The notes: generated from the sequence alone by a model not told the origin. DNA of 13,668 bases from Pseudomonadota bacterium (GCA_023423415.1 JAFAFP010000133.1:1-13668), one strand, 5' to 3'. Positions 1-6,895 are shown, counted from the stretch's first letter. Translations and numbers: made by a program.

Positions 1-111
1 CTTCGGATACAGGACACTAGCAACGTATTGATTTCTAGTGTGGTTTGGATCGAAAGTCCGCTTGGCGGGGGTGCAGCTACAATGAAGCGGACTTCCGATC
101 CGCCACACTAG
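1..111. repeat. Back-to-back intergenic palindromic repeat arms
   Basis: Left arm 35-63 begins CTAGTGTGG and ends AAGTCCGCTT. Right arm 85-111 begins AAGCGGACTT and ends CCACACTAG. They are near-perfect inverted copies (two or three mismatches plus a 2-base length difference) around a 21-base GC-rich loop. Positions 1-20 resemble the outer part of the right arm (92-111) at about 15 of 20 positions and also end in ACACTAG, so a second element seems to run off the window edge tail-to-tail with the first. Such palindromes are common between genes in Bradyrhizobium-like genomes; assignment to a named family is from memory only. No coding signal is visible here. Confidence 0.75.
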
Positions 112-293
112 AGCATCACCTGACCAAATTGTATCGGCGCATGTTGCAGGTCGCGCGCCTGGGGATATTTTCTGCGCCTGACAGGTGTTCCGTCACCGAC
201 AAATCGCTTTATGCGGGAAATGTAGAGCCGCCCAGGCGGTGGGATCGAACCGCAGGCTTGCATCGGAACCGGAAAATCGGCGATACGGCCCGC
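112..293. other. Upstream region of the deacetylase gene; no gene seen
   Basis: This stretch has an open frame on the plus strand continuous with the deacetylase, but its translation is arginine-rich, matches no known domain and reads back through the palindromic repeat. It is better taken as leader and promoter DNA. A weak sigma-70-like pair, TTGCAG at 144-149 and TATTTT at 166-171 (16-base spacer), is the only candidate promoter noticed and is not strong. Confidence 0.4.
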
Positions 294-941
294 ATGTTTG
301 ACCTGACCCTCTCATTCGACAACGGACCTGAGCCCGATGTGACACCCGGCGTGCTCGATATCCTCGCGCGCCGTTCGATCAAGACCACCTTCTTCGTTAT
401 TGGCCAGAAGCTGAGCAATCCGGAAGGCCGCAAGCTGGCCGAGCGCGCCCATGCCGAAGGCCACTGGATCGGCAACCATTCGTGGACGCATTCGATCCCG
501 CTTGGCGAACGCAAGGAGCCCGATATCGCCGAATTCGAGATCGGACAGACCCAGGCGGCGATGCAGGGGCTGATTCATCCGCATCGCTTTTTCCGTCCGT
601 TCGGCGGCGGCGGCAATCTCGACCGGCGGCTGATGTCCGGGCCCGTGGTCGATTATCTCAAGCGCGGCGGCTACACATGCGTGTTGTGGAATTCGATCCC
701 GCGCGACTGGAACGATCAGGACGGCTGGGTCGATCGGGCAATGGAGCATTGCTTGTCGCAGCCCTGGACATTAGTGGTTCTGCACGACTTGCCGGTGGGC
801 GCGAAGACGCACCTTGAGCATTTTCTTGATAAGGTGGGCGAAGCGGGTGGGCGCATCCGCCAGGATTTCCCGCCTGATTGCACCCCGATCGTGGACGGAA
901 AGGTCGTCCGGCCGATCGATGACTATGTGGCTGCGGCCTAA
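294..941 (+). CDS. NodB-type polysaccharide deacetylase family protein, divergent metal site
   Basis: 215 residues from the ATG at 294. The protein opens at once with the NodB signature as SFDNGP (residues 7-12), followed by a typical TTFFVIG strand (31-37), the metal-binding HSWTH pair (H62, H66), RPFG (101-104, in place of the usual RPPYG), RDW (137-139) and LHD (163-165). NodB enzymes remove N- or O-acetyl groups from chitin-like glycans, peptidoglycan or polysaccharides using a divalent metal. Here the second Asp of the usual TFDD motif, a metal ligand, is Asn10, so activity may be altered. No signal peptide is visible, suggesting a cytoplasmic protein. The open frame extends upstream to 45, but residues before 294 have no family similarity. 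The ribosome site is weak. The stop lies 26 bases before coxG, so the two are probably co-transcribed. Family is sure; substrate is unknown. Confidence 0.85.
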   Translation: MFDLTLSFDNGPEPDVTPGVLDILARRSIKTTFFVIGQKLSNPEGRKLAERAHAEGHWIGNHSWTHSIPLGERKEPDIAEFEIGQTQAAMQGLIHPHRFFRPFGGGGNLDRRLMSGPVVDYLKRGGYTCVLWNSIPRDWNDQDGWVDRAMEHCLSQPWTLVVLHDLPVGAKTHLEHFLDKVGEAGGRIRQDFPPDCTPIVDGKVVRPIDDYVAAA

Positions 942-967
942 CAACTAATATTATGGAGTGAGCGCCA

Positions 968-1417
968 ATGGCGATGACGATGACCGGTGAAGTTCCGCTT
1001 GCTGCAAAGCGCGAGGACGTTTGGGCGAAGCTGAACGATCCGGCGGTGCTGAAGGCCTGCATTCCCGGTTGCGAAGAGCTGAACATGCTCTCGGACAACG
1101 AGTTCGAGGCGGTTGCGGTCAACCGGATCGGCCCGGTCAAGGCCAAGTTCAAAGGCAAGGTGCAACTGACCGATCTCGATCCGCCGAACGGCTACAAGAT
1201 CTCCGGTCAGGGCGACGGCGGCATCGCCGGCTTTGCCAAGGGCGGCGCGACCGTGCGTCTCACCGACCACGAAGGCGGCACGCTCCTGAGCTATGACGTC
1301 GAAGCGCAGATCGGCGGCAAGCTGGCGCAACTCGGTCAGCGTCTGATCAACGGCGCCGCCAAGAAGATGGCGGACGATTTCTTCAACCGTTTCGCCGAAG
1401 CGGTGAAGGCCGGCTGA
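968..1417 (+). CDS. coxG: CoxG-type SRPBCC protein (carbon monoxide dehydrogenase subunit G)
   Basis: 149 residues, the usual length for CoxG. The sequence has the CoxG/SRPBCC pattern throughout: a short beta strand MTGEVPL, the helix segment KREDVWAKLNDPAVLKACIP, the GCEEL turn, IGPVKAKFKGKVQL, a glycine-rich GQGDGGIAGFAKGGA strand, and a C-terminal helix with INGAAKKMADDFFNRF. CoxG proteins hold a hydrophobic cavity. In Oligotropha CoxG is implicated in anchoring CO dehydrogenase to the inner face of the membrane, and related CoxG proteins of actinobacterial hydrogenases carry quinone. A GGAG site at 955-958 lies 9 bases before the ATG. It is separated from the structural genes coxSLM by a minus-strand gene, so it belongs to another transcript, shared with the deacetylase. 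Its stop codon is directly followed by that of the convergent hydrolase gene. Confidence 0.92.
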   Translation: MAMTMTGEVPLAAKREDVWAKLNDPAVLKACIPGCEELNMLSDNEFEAVAVNRIGPVKAKFKGKVQLTDLDPPNGYKISGQGDGGIAGFAKGGATVRLTDHEGGTLLSYDVEAQIGGKLAQLGQRLINGAAKKMADDFFNRFAEAVKAG

Positions 1418-2050
1418 TCATTCGACACGCGGCTGACGGATCTCCTGACGCCACTTGGCGGCGGCGGAGCGGCCGGCATTCGGCGGCTCCGGGCTATAGG
1501 CGGAGACTAGTGTGGTGAGCTCCGAGGCGCCTTTCAGCAGTTCGGCGCTCTGGCGAAGGATCGCTTTGCGAATATCCGAATTGAACGGGATCGAAACATG
1601 GGTGACGAACGAGTTCGTCACCTTGCTCGAGCGCAGATTATAAGATCCGGGGATTTTCGGATAAGTCGCGCTGTGGATGTTGATGCAGCTCTCGACCGGG
1701 CATCGATACACGTCGCCCCACACCGTCGCGGCATCGAGCGTGATGATGGTCGGATGAAATTTCACCTCGTCCACCATCTTTTTTCCGAACATGTAGGCGC
1801 GGGCGCCGCCGGCCGAATGGCCGATGAGCAGCACCGGTTCTTCATCGCGGGTCGATAGGCCGAGATGCGTGTCGATCAAAACGCGCCAGCCTTGCCGGCG
1901 CAGATCGTTGGCCAGTGGGGCGAGCGGCGTCAGGGCGCCGGGCTGATATTGGGCAAGCCCGTTGAACAGCAACGCGGTCGGCTTCACGGGGGATTGCGCG
2001 GCAGCGGGCATGGCAATCAGTGCCGCTGCAAGGCCCAGGGCGAGTCTCAT
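1418..2050 (-). CDS. Secreted alpha/beta hydrolase-fold protein (probable lipase/esterase-like)
   Basis: 210 residues. Residues 1-18 form a signal peptide (MRLALGLAAALIAMPAAA, likely cleaved after the AAA before Gln19), so the mature protein is periplasmic or secreted. The nucleophile elbow GHSAGG (77-82, Ser79) follows strand EPVLLI. Asp106 in TLDAAT and His151 in THVSIPFN are plausible remaining triad members. Cys117 and Cys122 (CPVESC) could form a disulfide, fitting an exported protein. The fold is that of small lipase or thioesterase-like hydrolases; no substrate can be read from the sequence. The gene runs against the flanking cox genes and its stop abuts coxG's stop with no gap. Its upstream DNA faces the coxS leader, so the two genes are divergent. 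A clear ribosome site is lacking before the ATG. A functional link with the cox genes is not shown. Confidence 0.85.
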   Translation of the reverse strand: MRLALGLAAALIAMPAAAQSPVKPTALLFNGLAQYQPGALTPLAPLANDLRRQGWRVLIDTHLGLSTRDEEPVLLIGHSAGGARAYMFGKKMVDEVKFHPTIITLDAATVWGDVYRCPVESCINIHSATYPKIPGSYNLRSSKVTNSFVTHVSIPFNSDIRKAILRQSAELLKGASELTTLVSAYSPEPPNAGRSAAAKWRQEIRQPRVE

Positions 2051-2357
2051 GATACGCTTTACTCGATACGCAATACGGTAAGTTTTAGGCGACGTCGTAA
2101 ACGGAAGGTTATGTACGGCGCTTTTGCCTAATTTCCCCCTAACGAATCGTCCGGGGACGGCAGGGGGCGATGCCCTCCGCCGGGCAGGTGAGAACCCCGC
2201 GGGTGGGCACCGATCCTCCGCTTGACCGGAGCGCGCGCCGGGTTCAGAGTTGTTCCTGTTCTAATTTGCGGAAAACGGCGAGATTTTAGCTCCGGAGGGA
2301 GCCATCCGGCCGGTTTCATGCCAAAAACACTTCGATTCTGAATTTTAGGAGGACCTC
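2051..2357. other. Divergent intergenic region between the hydrolase gene and coxS
   Basis: This 307-base gap must hold the promoters of the minus-strand hydrolase and of coxSLM. It contains GC-rich short inverted repeats (CTCCG 2216-2220 with CGGAG 2227-2231; GCTCC 2289-2293 with GGAGC 2298-2302; the palindrome CGACGTCG at 2090-2097) and a GG-N10-GC spacing at 2308-2321 resembling a sigma-54 site. TTGACC at 2222-2227 could be a -35 box but has no convincing -10 partner. A 63-codon minus-strand frame at 2128-2319 has low-complexity Pro/Arg-rich content and is not supported as a gene. No known riboswitch was recognised. Confidence 0.5.
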
Positions 2358-2828
2358 ATGGCATCCGTCACGATGACCGTGAATGGTAAGGCGACCAGCG
2401 CCGACGTCGATGAGCGCACCCTGCTGGTGCAATTCCTGCGCGAAAACCTGCGCCTCACCGGAACCCATGTCGGCTGCGACACCTCGCAATGCGGGGCCTG
2501 CGTCGTGCATGTCGACGGGGTGGCGCGGAAGTCCTGCACCACATTCGCCTGGCAGGTAGATGGCGCGAAAATCACCACGATCGAAGGCATCGCCAATGGC
2601 GCGCAACTGCATCCGATGCAGGAAGCGTTCCGCGAGAACCACGGTCTGCAATGCGGCTTCTGCACGCCGGGCATGATCATGGCCGCGATCGACATGGTCA
2701 ATCGCAAGGGCAATGACCTCGACGACAAGACCATCCGTCACGAACTCGACGGCAATCTCTGCCGTTGCACCGGTTACCATAACATCGTGAAGGCGATCGC
2801 AGCCGGCGCGAAAGCGATGAAGGCATAA
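2358..2828 (+). CDS. coxS: Molybdenum hydroxylase small (2Fe-2S) subunit, CoxS-like
   Basis: 156 residues, normal for CoxS. The N-terminal plant-type ferredoxin domain carries C40, C45, C48 and C60 (GCDTSQCGAC, then SC), binding the distal 2Fe-2S cluster. The C-terminal helical domain has C99, C102 (CGFCTPG) and C135, C137 (CRCTGYHN), binding the proximal cluster next to the molybdenum cofactor. The subunit relays electrons from CoxL to the FAD of CoxM. A strong AGGAGG at 2347-2352 lies 5 bases before the ATG. It is the first gene of an S-L-M series, the order typical of form II CODH-like operons (form I is M-S-L). All eight cluster cysteines are present. This family also serves xanthine, aldehyde and nicotinate-type hydroxylases, so the symbol rests on the neighbours. 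Confidence 0.95.
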   Translation: MASVTMTVNGKATSADVDERTLLVQFLRENLRLTGTHVGCDTSQCGACVVHVDGVARKSCTTFAWQVDGAKITTIEGIANGAQLHPMQEAFRENHGLQCGFCTPGMIMAAIDMVNRKGNDLDDKTIRHELDGNLCRCTGYHNIVKAIAAGAKAMKA

Positions 2829-2887
2829 GGCGACACAACAAGAAAAGCTGTCCGCTTCGGGAAGGAAAACCGTCAAGGGAGAGCGCC

Positions 2888-5251
2888 ATGAACGCGACCG
2901 GAATCGGCGCCCCGGTGCGCCGCAAGGAAGACCAGCGGTTCATTACCGGCAGGGGCCACTACACGGACGATCATGCCCGGCCGGGCCAGACCTTTGCGCA
3001 TTTCGTTCGCTCGCCGCACGCGCATGCGAAGCTGAAAAAGATCGACGTCGCGGCGGCAGCGCAGATGCTGGGCGTCATCGCCGTCTATACCGGCGATGAT
3101 TTCGCCGTCGACAAGCTCGGCAGCCTCATCTGCGGCTGGATGATCCATTCCAAGGACGGGTCGCCGATGCTGATGGCGCCGCATCCGGCGCTCGCCAGCG
3201 GCAAGGTCAATCATGTCGGCGATGCTTACGCTGTCGTGATCGCCGAAACGCTGGCGCAGGCCAGGGACGCCGCGGAAAAGATCGTCACCGATTTCGAGGT
3301 GTTGCCGGCGATCATCGATCCGGCGCAGGCGCAGAAGCAGGGCGCGCAGCAGATCCACGATGTTGCGCCGAAGAATACGATCTATCAGTGGCACATCGGC
3401 GATGCCGATGCGAATGCCAATGCGATGAAGTCGGCCAAGCACATCACCAGGCTCGATTTCATCAACAATCGCCTCGTGCCGAATGCACTCGAGCCGCGTG
3501 CGGCGGTTGCCGAATATGATCCCGGCGCAGAGCACTTCACGCTCTGGACAACAAGCCAGAACCCGCATGTCGCGCGTCTGGTGATCTCAGCTTTTGTCGG
3601 CGTTGCACCCGAACACAAGCTGCGTGTAATCGCGCCCGATGTCGGCGGCGGCTTCGGCTCGAAGATCTTCATCTATCCGGAAGAGGTGGTGTGCCTCTGG
3701 GCCTCGAAAAAGGTTGCGCGTCCGGTGAAGTGGACCGCCGACCGCAGCGAGGCCTTCGTGACTGATGCGCATGGCCGCGATCACGTCACCCATGCGGAGC
3801 TTGGTTTCGACGCCAACAATAAGATCGTCGGCATGCGGGTGAAGACGATCGCCAATCTCGGCGCGTATATGTCGACCTTCTCCTCGGCGGTGCCGACTTA
3901 TCTCTATGCGACATTGCTGTCGGGCCAGTACGACATCCCCTCGATCTATTGCGAGGTGGATTCGGTCTATACCAACACCGTGCCGGTCGATGCCTATCGC
4001 GGAGCAGGGCGGCCCGAGGCGACGTTCGTGGTCGAGCGGCTGATGGAAGTGTCGGCGCGCGAACTTGGGCTGGACCCGGCCGATCTGCGCAAGAAGAATT
4101 TCGTTAAGGCCTTCCCGTACCAGACCGTGGTCGCCTCGCTGTATGATGCAGGCGACTACAATGCCTCGCTCACCAAGGCGATGGAGATCCACGACGTGAA
4201 GGGCTTCTCCAAGCGCAAGCGGGAGAGTGCCAAGAAAGGCAAGCTGCGCGGCATCGGCTACTCCTCTTACATTGAGGCTTGCGGTGTTGCGCCGTCGGCG
4301 GTGGTCGGATCGCTCGGCGCCGGCGTCGGCCTTTGGGAATCAGCCGAGGTTCGTGTCAATCCGACCGGCACCGTGGAGGTGCTCACCGGCTCACACGCGC
4401 ACGGGCAGGGGCACGAAACCACATTCGCGCAACTCGTGTCCGACCGGCTCGGCATTTCGATCGATCAGGTGTCGATCGTGCATGGCGACACCGACAAGGT
4501 GCAGTTCGGCATGGGCACGTACGGCTCGCGCTCCGGCGCGGTCGGCATGTCGGCGATCGTGAAGGCGCTCGATAAGGTCGAAGCCAAGGCGAAGAAGATT
4601 GCCGCGCATCTGCTCGAAGCCGCCGAAGGCGACATCGAATTCAAAGACGGCAAGTTCACGGTCGCCGGCACCGACAAGGCTGTTGCCTTTGGCGAACTGG
4701 CGCTCGCGGCTTATGTCGGGCACAAATTCCCGACCAACGAGATCGAACCGGGATTGAAAGAGGGCGCGTTCTACGATCCGACCAATTTCACCTTCCCGGC
4801 GGGTTGTCACATCTGCGAGGTCGAGGTCGATCCCGACACCGGCGCGACCACCATCGCAAGCTGGACTGCGGTCGATGACTTCGGCACCGTCATCAATCCG
4901 ATGATCGTCGAAGGGCAGGTGCATGGCGGCATCGCCCAGGGCGTCGGCCAGGCGCTGCTGGAGCACGCGGTCTATGACAAGGACGGACAGCTCATGAGCG
5001 GTTCGTTCATGGATTATGCGATGCCGCGCGCCGAGAATTTCCCGACCTTCCACGTCGGCATGACCGAAACCAAATGCCCGTCCAATCCGCTCGGGATGAA
5101 AGGCTGCGGCGAAGCCGGTGCGATCGCAGCGCCAGCCGCGGTCATGAACGCCATCACCAACGCCATCGGAACCGAACAGATCGACATGCCGGCGACACCG
5201 TCGGCGGTCTGGCGCGCGCTTCGCAAATCCATGCCCGCGCGCGCGGCCTGA
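2888..5251 (+). CDS. coxL: Molybdopterin-binding large subunit, form II carbon monoxide dehydrogenase-like
   Basis: 787 residues, full length for CoxL. The start (GIGAPVRRKEDQRFITG) is the standard N-terminus of these subunits. Visible cofactor motifs are GGGFGSK (253-259), the active-site loop AYRGAGR (369-375), GQGHETT (506-512) and KGCGEAG (738-744) with the probable catalytic Glu742. In form I CO dehydrogenase the loop is AYXCSFR, with a Cys binding copper of the Mo-S-Cu centre; here it is AYRGAGR, the form II signature, with no cysteine. The protein therefore oxidises CO poorly or acts on another substrate; the true substrate of many form II enzymes is unknown. A purine-rich AAGGGAGAG sits just before the ATG at 2888. 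The gene lies 59 bases after coxS and ends 18 bases before coxM. It pairs with CoxS and CoxM as a cytoplasmic or membrane-associated (LMS)2 enzyme. Confidence 0.93.
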   Translation: MNATGIGAPVRRKEDQRFITGRGHYTDDHARPGQTFAHFVRSPHAHAKLKKIDVAAAAQMLGVIAVYTGDDFAVDKLGSLICGWMIHSKDGSPMLMAPHPALASGKVNHVGDAYAVVIAETLAQARDAAEKIVTDFEVLPAIIDPAQAQKQGAQQIHDVAPKNTIYQWHIGDADANANAMKSAKHITRLDFINNRLVPNALEPRAAVAEYDPGAEHFTLWTTSQNPHVARLVISAFVGVAPEHKLRVIAPDVGGGFGSKIFIYPEEVVCLWASKKVARPVKWTADRSEAFVTDAHGRDHVTHAELGFDANNKIVGMRVKTIANLGAYMSTFSSAVPTYLYATLLSGQYDIPSIYCEVDSVYTNTVPVDAYRGAGRPEATFVVERLMEVSARELGLDPADLRKKNFVKAFPYQTVVASLYDAGDYNASLTKAMEIHDVKGFSKRKRESAKKGKLRGIGYSSYIEACGVAPSAVVGSLGAGVGLWESAEVRVNPTGTVEVLTGSHAHGQGHETTFAQLVSDRLGISIDQVSIVHGDTDKVQFGMGTYGSRSGAVGMSAIVKALDKVEAKAKKIAAHLLEAAEGDIEFKDGKFTVAGTDKAVAFGELALAAYVGHKFPTNEIEPGLKEGAFYDPTNFTFPAGCHICEVEVDPDTGATTIASWTAVDDFGTVINPMIVEGQVHGGIAQGVGQALLEHAVYDKDGQLMSGSFMDYAMPRAENFPTFHVGMTETKCPSNPLGMKGCGEAGAIAAPAAVMNAITNAIGTEQIDMPATPSAVWRALRKSMPARAA

Positions 5252-5269
5252 CATTAAAGGGGACTAACA

Positions 5270-6097
5270 ATGTACGCATTCAAATACGAACGCCCGACCA
5301 CGGTGAAGCAGGCTGCGGCCTTGCTCGCTGCCAACGAGGAAGCGAAGCTCCTCGCGGGCGGTCATTCGCTGATCCCGGTGATGAAGCAGCGGCTGGCAAG
5401 CCCCGACATGATCATCGATCTGTCGAAGATCGAAGGGCTCACCGGCATTGAAGTGACGCCGCGCACCGTCACCATCAAGGCGATGACCAGGCATCGTGAC
5501 GTCGCCAACTCGAAGGAATTGCTCGAAGTGATGCCGGCGCTTGCCAGCGTGCCGGACTCCATCGGCGATCCGCATGTGCGCGGTGCCGGGACCATCGGTG
5601 GTTCGGTCGCCAATAACGATCCGAACGCGGACTATCCAGCGGCCTGTCTCGGTCTCGGCGCGACCATCGTCACCAACAAGCGCAAGATCGCAGCCGACGA
5701 ATATTTCCAGGGCATGTTCGCAACCGCATTGGAGCCGGACGAGATCATCACCGAGATCACATTCCCAATCGTGAAGAAGGCGGCGTATCAGAAGTTCAAG
5801 CACCCGGCCTCGGGCTTCGCGCTGGTGGGCGTGTTCGTGTCGAAGCGGTCGTCGGAAATCCGCGTGGCGGCAACCGGCGCGGGCTCGAACGGCGTGTTCC
5901 GTGTGCCGGAATTCGAGGAGGCGTTGAAGAAGCGCTTTTCGCCGAAGTCGCTTGAGGGCATCACGCTGTCAGCGGATGGCATGAACAGCGACATCCACGG
6001 CAGCGCCGAATATCGCGCGCATCTCGTCGGCGTGATGGCGCGCCGCGCTGTCGCCGCCGCGAATGAGCGCGGTGGTGAAGGGGACGACGAGGAGTAA
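5270..6097 (+). CDS. coxM: FAD-binding medium subunit, CoxM-like
   Basis: 275 residues, a little short but within the family. The N-terminal FAD-binding domain carries the two diagnostic flavin motifs AGGHS (29-33) and TIGGS (108-112) followed by NNDPNADYPAA. The C-terminal CO dehydrogenase flavoprotein domain begins around residue 170 (KFKHPASGFALVGVFV) and ends before a short acidic tail (EGDDEE). The subunit takes electrons from the CoxS clusters and hands them to quinone or another acceptor. An AGGGGA at 5258-5263 lies 6 bases before the ATG. It is the last gene of the coxSLM unit: a hairpin repeat begins 13 bases after the stop, then a minus-strand gene follows. Function is clear by motif; the electron acceptor cannot be told. 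Confidence 0.95.
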   Translation: MYAFKYERPTTVKQAAALLAANEEAKLLAGGHSLIPVMKQRLASPDMIIDLSKIEGLTGIEVTPRTVTIKAMTRHRDVANSKELLEVMPALASVPDSIGDPHVRGAGTIGGSVANNDPNADYPAACLGLGATIVTNKRKIAADEYFQGMFATALEPDEIITEITFPIVKKAAYQKFKHPASGFALVGVFVSKRSSEIRVAATGAGSNGVFRVPEFEEALKKRFSPKSLEGITLSADGMNSDIHGSAEYRAHLVGVMARRAVAAANERGGEGDDEE

Positions 6098-6110
6098 TCC
6101 TCTTTTCTTT

Positions 6111-6234
6111 ACCTCCCCCTGAAAGGGGGAGGTCGGACGCCTGAGTGAAACGAAGACGGACGGGTGGGGGTCATCTTTCGAGTCGATATTTTGAATCGAC
6201 CCCCTCCTTGACCCTCCCCCTTTCAGGGGGAGGG
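6111..6234. repeat. Composite inverted-repeat element with two perfect hairpins
   Basis: Hairpin 1 (6111-6133) is a perfect 10-bp stem (ACCTCCCCCT with AGGGGGAGGT) around GAA. Hairpin 2 (6212-6234) is a perfect 10-bp stem (CCCTCCCCCT with AGGGGGAGGG) around TTC. The two are also inverted copies of each other. Between them GGGGGTC (6166-6172) pairs with GACCCCC (6198-6204), and GTCGAT (6182-6187) with ATCGAC (6195-6200), so the whole block can also fold as one long nested structure. It fills the gap between the coxM stop and the VOC gene stop. No T-tract follows either stem, so it is not a standard intrinsic terminator, although it may protect or attenuate the coxM transcript. Short G/C-block palindromes of this kind recur in Bradyrhizobium-like genomes. 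Confidence 0.85.
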
Positions 6235-6259
6235 AACGCAAGAGCCGCGTGCGTTATGA

Positions 6260-6766
6260 CTAAGCCGCCGCTTTCTCCAACTCGCCCAACAGATCGCGCA
6301 AATTCAGCGGATCGGTCTTCATCTTGATGCCGCCGTTGTCGTCGCGCGGCCATTCCTCGCGCGGGCGGTCCCAGTAAAGCTCGATGCCGTTGTCGTCGAA
6401 GTCGCGCAGGTACAGGGCCTCGCTGACGCCGTGGTCGCTCGCGCCATCGAGCTGGATGCCGGCATCGATCAGCCGTTGCAATGCATCCGCCAGCAGCCGG
6501 CGCGTCGGGTAGAGGATGGCAAGGTGATAGAGGCCGGTGGTGCCGAGAGCCGGCGGCTGCCCACCCCGGCTCTCCCAGGTGTTGAGCGCGATATGGTGGT
6601 GGTAGCCGCCCGCCGACATGAACACCGCGCCGGGCCGGCGATAGGTTTCCTCAAAGCCGAGGACATCCCGATAAAACGGCAAGGCCCGGCCGATATCGGC
6701 AACCTTCAGGTGGACGTGGCCAATCCGGACGCCCGGATCGATCGGCGAGGCGGGCTTCTCGGACAT
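6260..6766 (-). CDS. VOC-fold (glyoxalase/extradiol dioxygenase-like) protein
   Basis: 168 residues from the ATG at 6764-6766 on the minus strand. The segment GHVHLKVADIGRALPFYRDVLGFEE (starting at 16) is the typical first beta-alpha module of the vicinal oxygen chelate fold, close to CatE-like proteins. Candidate metal ligands are His17 or His19, His81 (LYHLAILYP) and Glu129 (NGIELYWD), the usual His-His-Glu facial set. One VOC domain pair is present, followed by a short tail (NLRDLLGELEKAAA). The family includes glyoxalases, ring-cleaving dioxygenases and fosfomycin-type enzymes; the substrate here is unknown. The frame is open upstream to 6847, but GAGGAA (6773-6778, read on the minus strand) precedes this ATG at 6 bases. 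The gene sits between coxSLM and coxDE and points the other way. Confidence 0.85.
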   Translation of the reverse strand: MSEKPASPIDPGVRIGHVHLKVADIGRALPFYRDVLGFEETYRRPGAVFMSAGGYHHHIALNTWESRGGQPPALGTTGLYHLAILYPTRRLLADALQRLIDAGIQLDGASDHGVSEALYLRDFDDNGIELYWDRPREEWPRDDNGGIKMKTDPLNLRDLLGELEKAAA

Positions 6767-6772
6767 GGCTGA

Positions 6773-6778
6773 TTCCTC
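6773..6778 (-). promoter_or_regulatory. Ribosome binding site fixing the VOC gene start
   Basis: GAGGAA on the minus strand lies 6 bases before the ATG at 6764-6766. The longer frame to 6847 has no comparable site, and its extra 27 residues lack family similarity, so this site decides the start. Confidence 0.65.
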
Positions 6779-6854
6779 GACTGTAGCGTTCAAAAGGCGG
6801 GTTTCAGGCCTTATGTAAGCTGGACGCTCCCGGCGGCAAGCTGGCATAGGTCTT

Positions 6855-6895
6855 GGTCATTGCGGACGCGCCGCAGGCGCGGGTCCGGAATGACC
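6855..6895. repeat. Imperfect palindromic repeat upstream of coxD
   Basis: GGTCATT (6855-6861) pairs with AATGACC (6889-6895), CGGAC (6863-6867) with GTCCG (6883-6887) and GCGCC (6868-6872) with GGCGC (6876-6880), giving a 41-base hairpin with a G-G mismatch and a two-base bulge. It lies between the divergent VOC gene and coxD, close to the coxD ribosome site. Its sequence resembles the dispersed GGTCATTCCGG-type palindromes of rhizobial genomes (recalled, not searched). Confidence 0.7.

Noticed and set aside
45..293. N-terminal extension of the deacetylase frame
   Set aside because: It reads through the palindromic repeat, is arginine-rich without family similarity, and the NodB motif begins right after the ATG at 294.
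1507..1515. CTAGTGTGG inside the hydrolase gene, identical to the repeat-arm end
   Set aside because: Only 9 bases match, within coding sequence, with no inverted partner nearby; likely chance.
2128..2319. 63-codon minus-strand frame upstream of coxS
   Set aside because: Low-complexity Pro/Arg/Gly content in a GC-rich gap, no domain; the frame begins inside the coxS leader without a good ribosome site.
2132..2357. A molybdenum cofactor riboswitch in the coxS leader
   Set aside because: Short GC-rich stems are present, but I could not match them to the known conserved core, so no call is made.
4391..5254. Long minus-strand frame (287 codons) opposite coxL
   Set aside because: It lies opposite a full-length conserved coxL; its His/Arg/Asp-rich translation is the usual shadow of a high-GC gene.
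6111..6133. Hairpin after coxM as an intrinsic terminator
   Set aside because: A perfect stem, but neither strand has a T-tract following it; described as a repeat instead.
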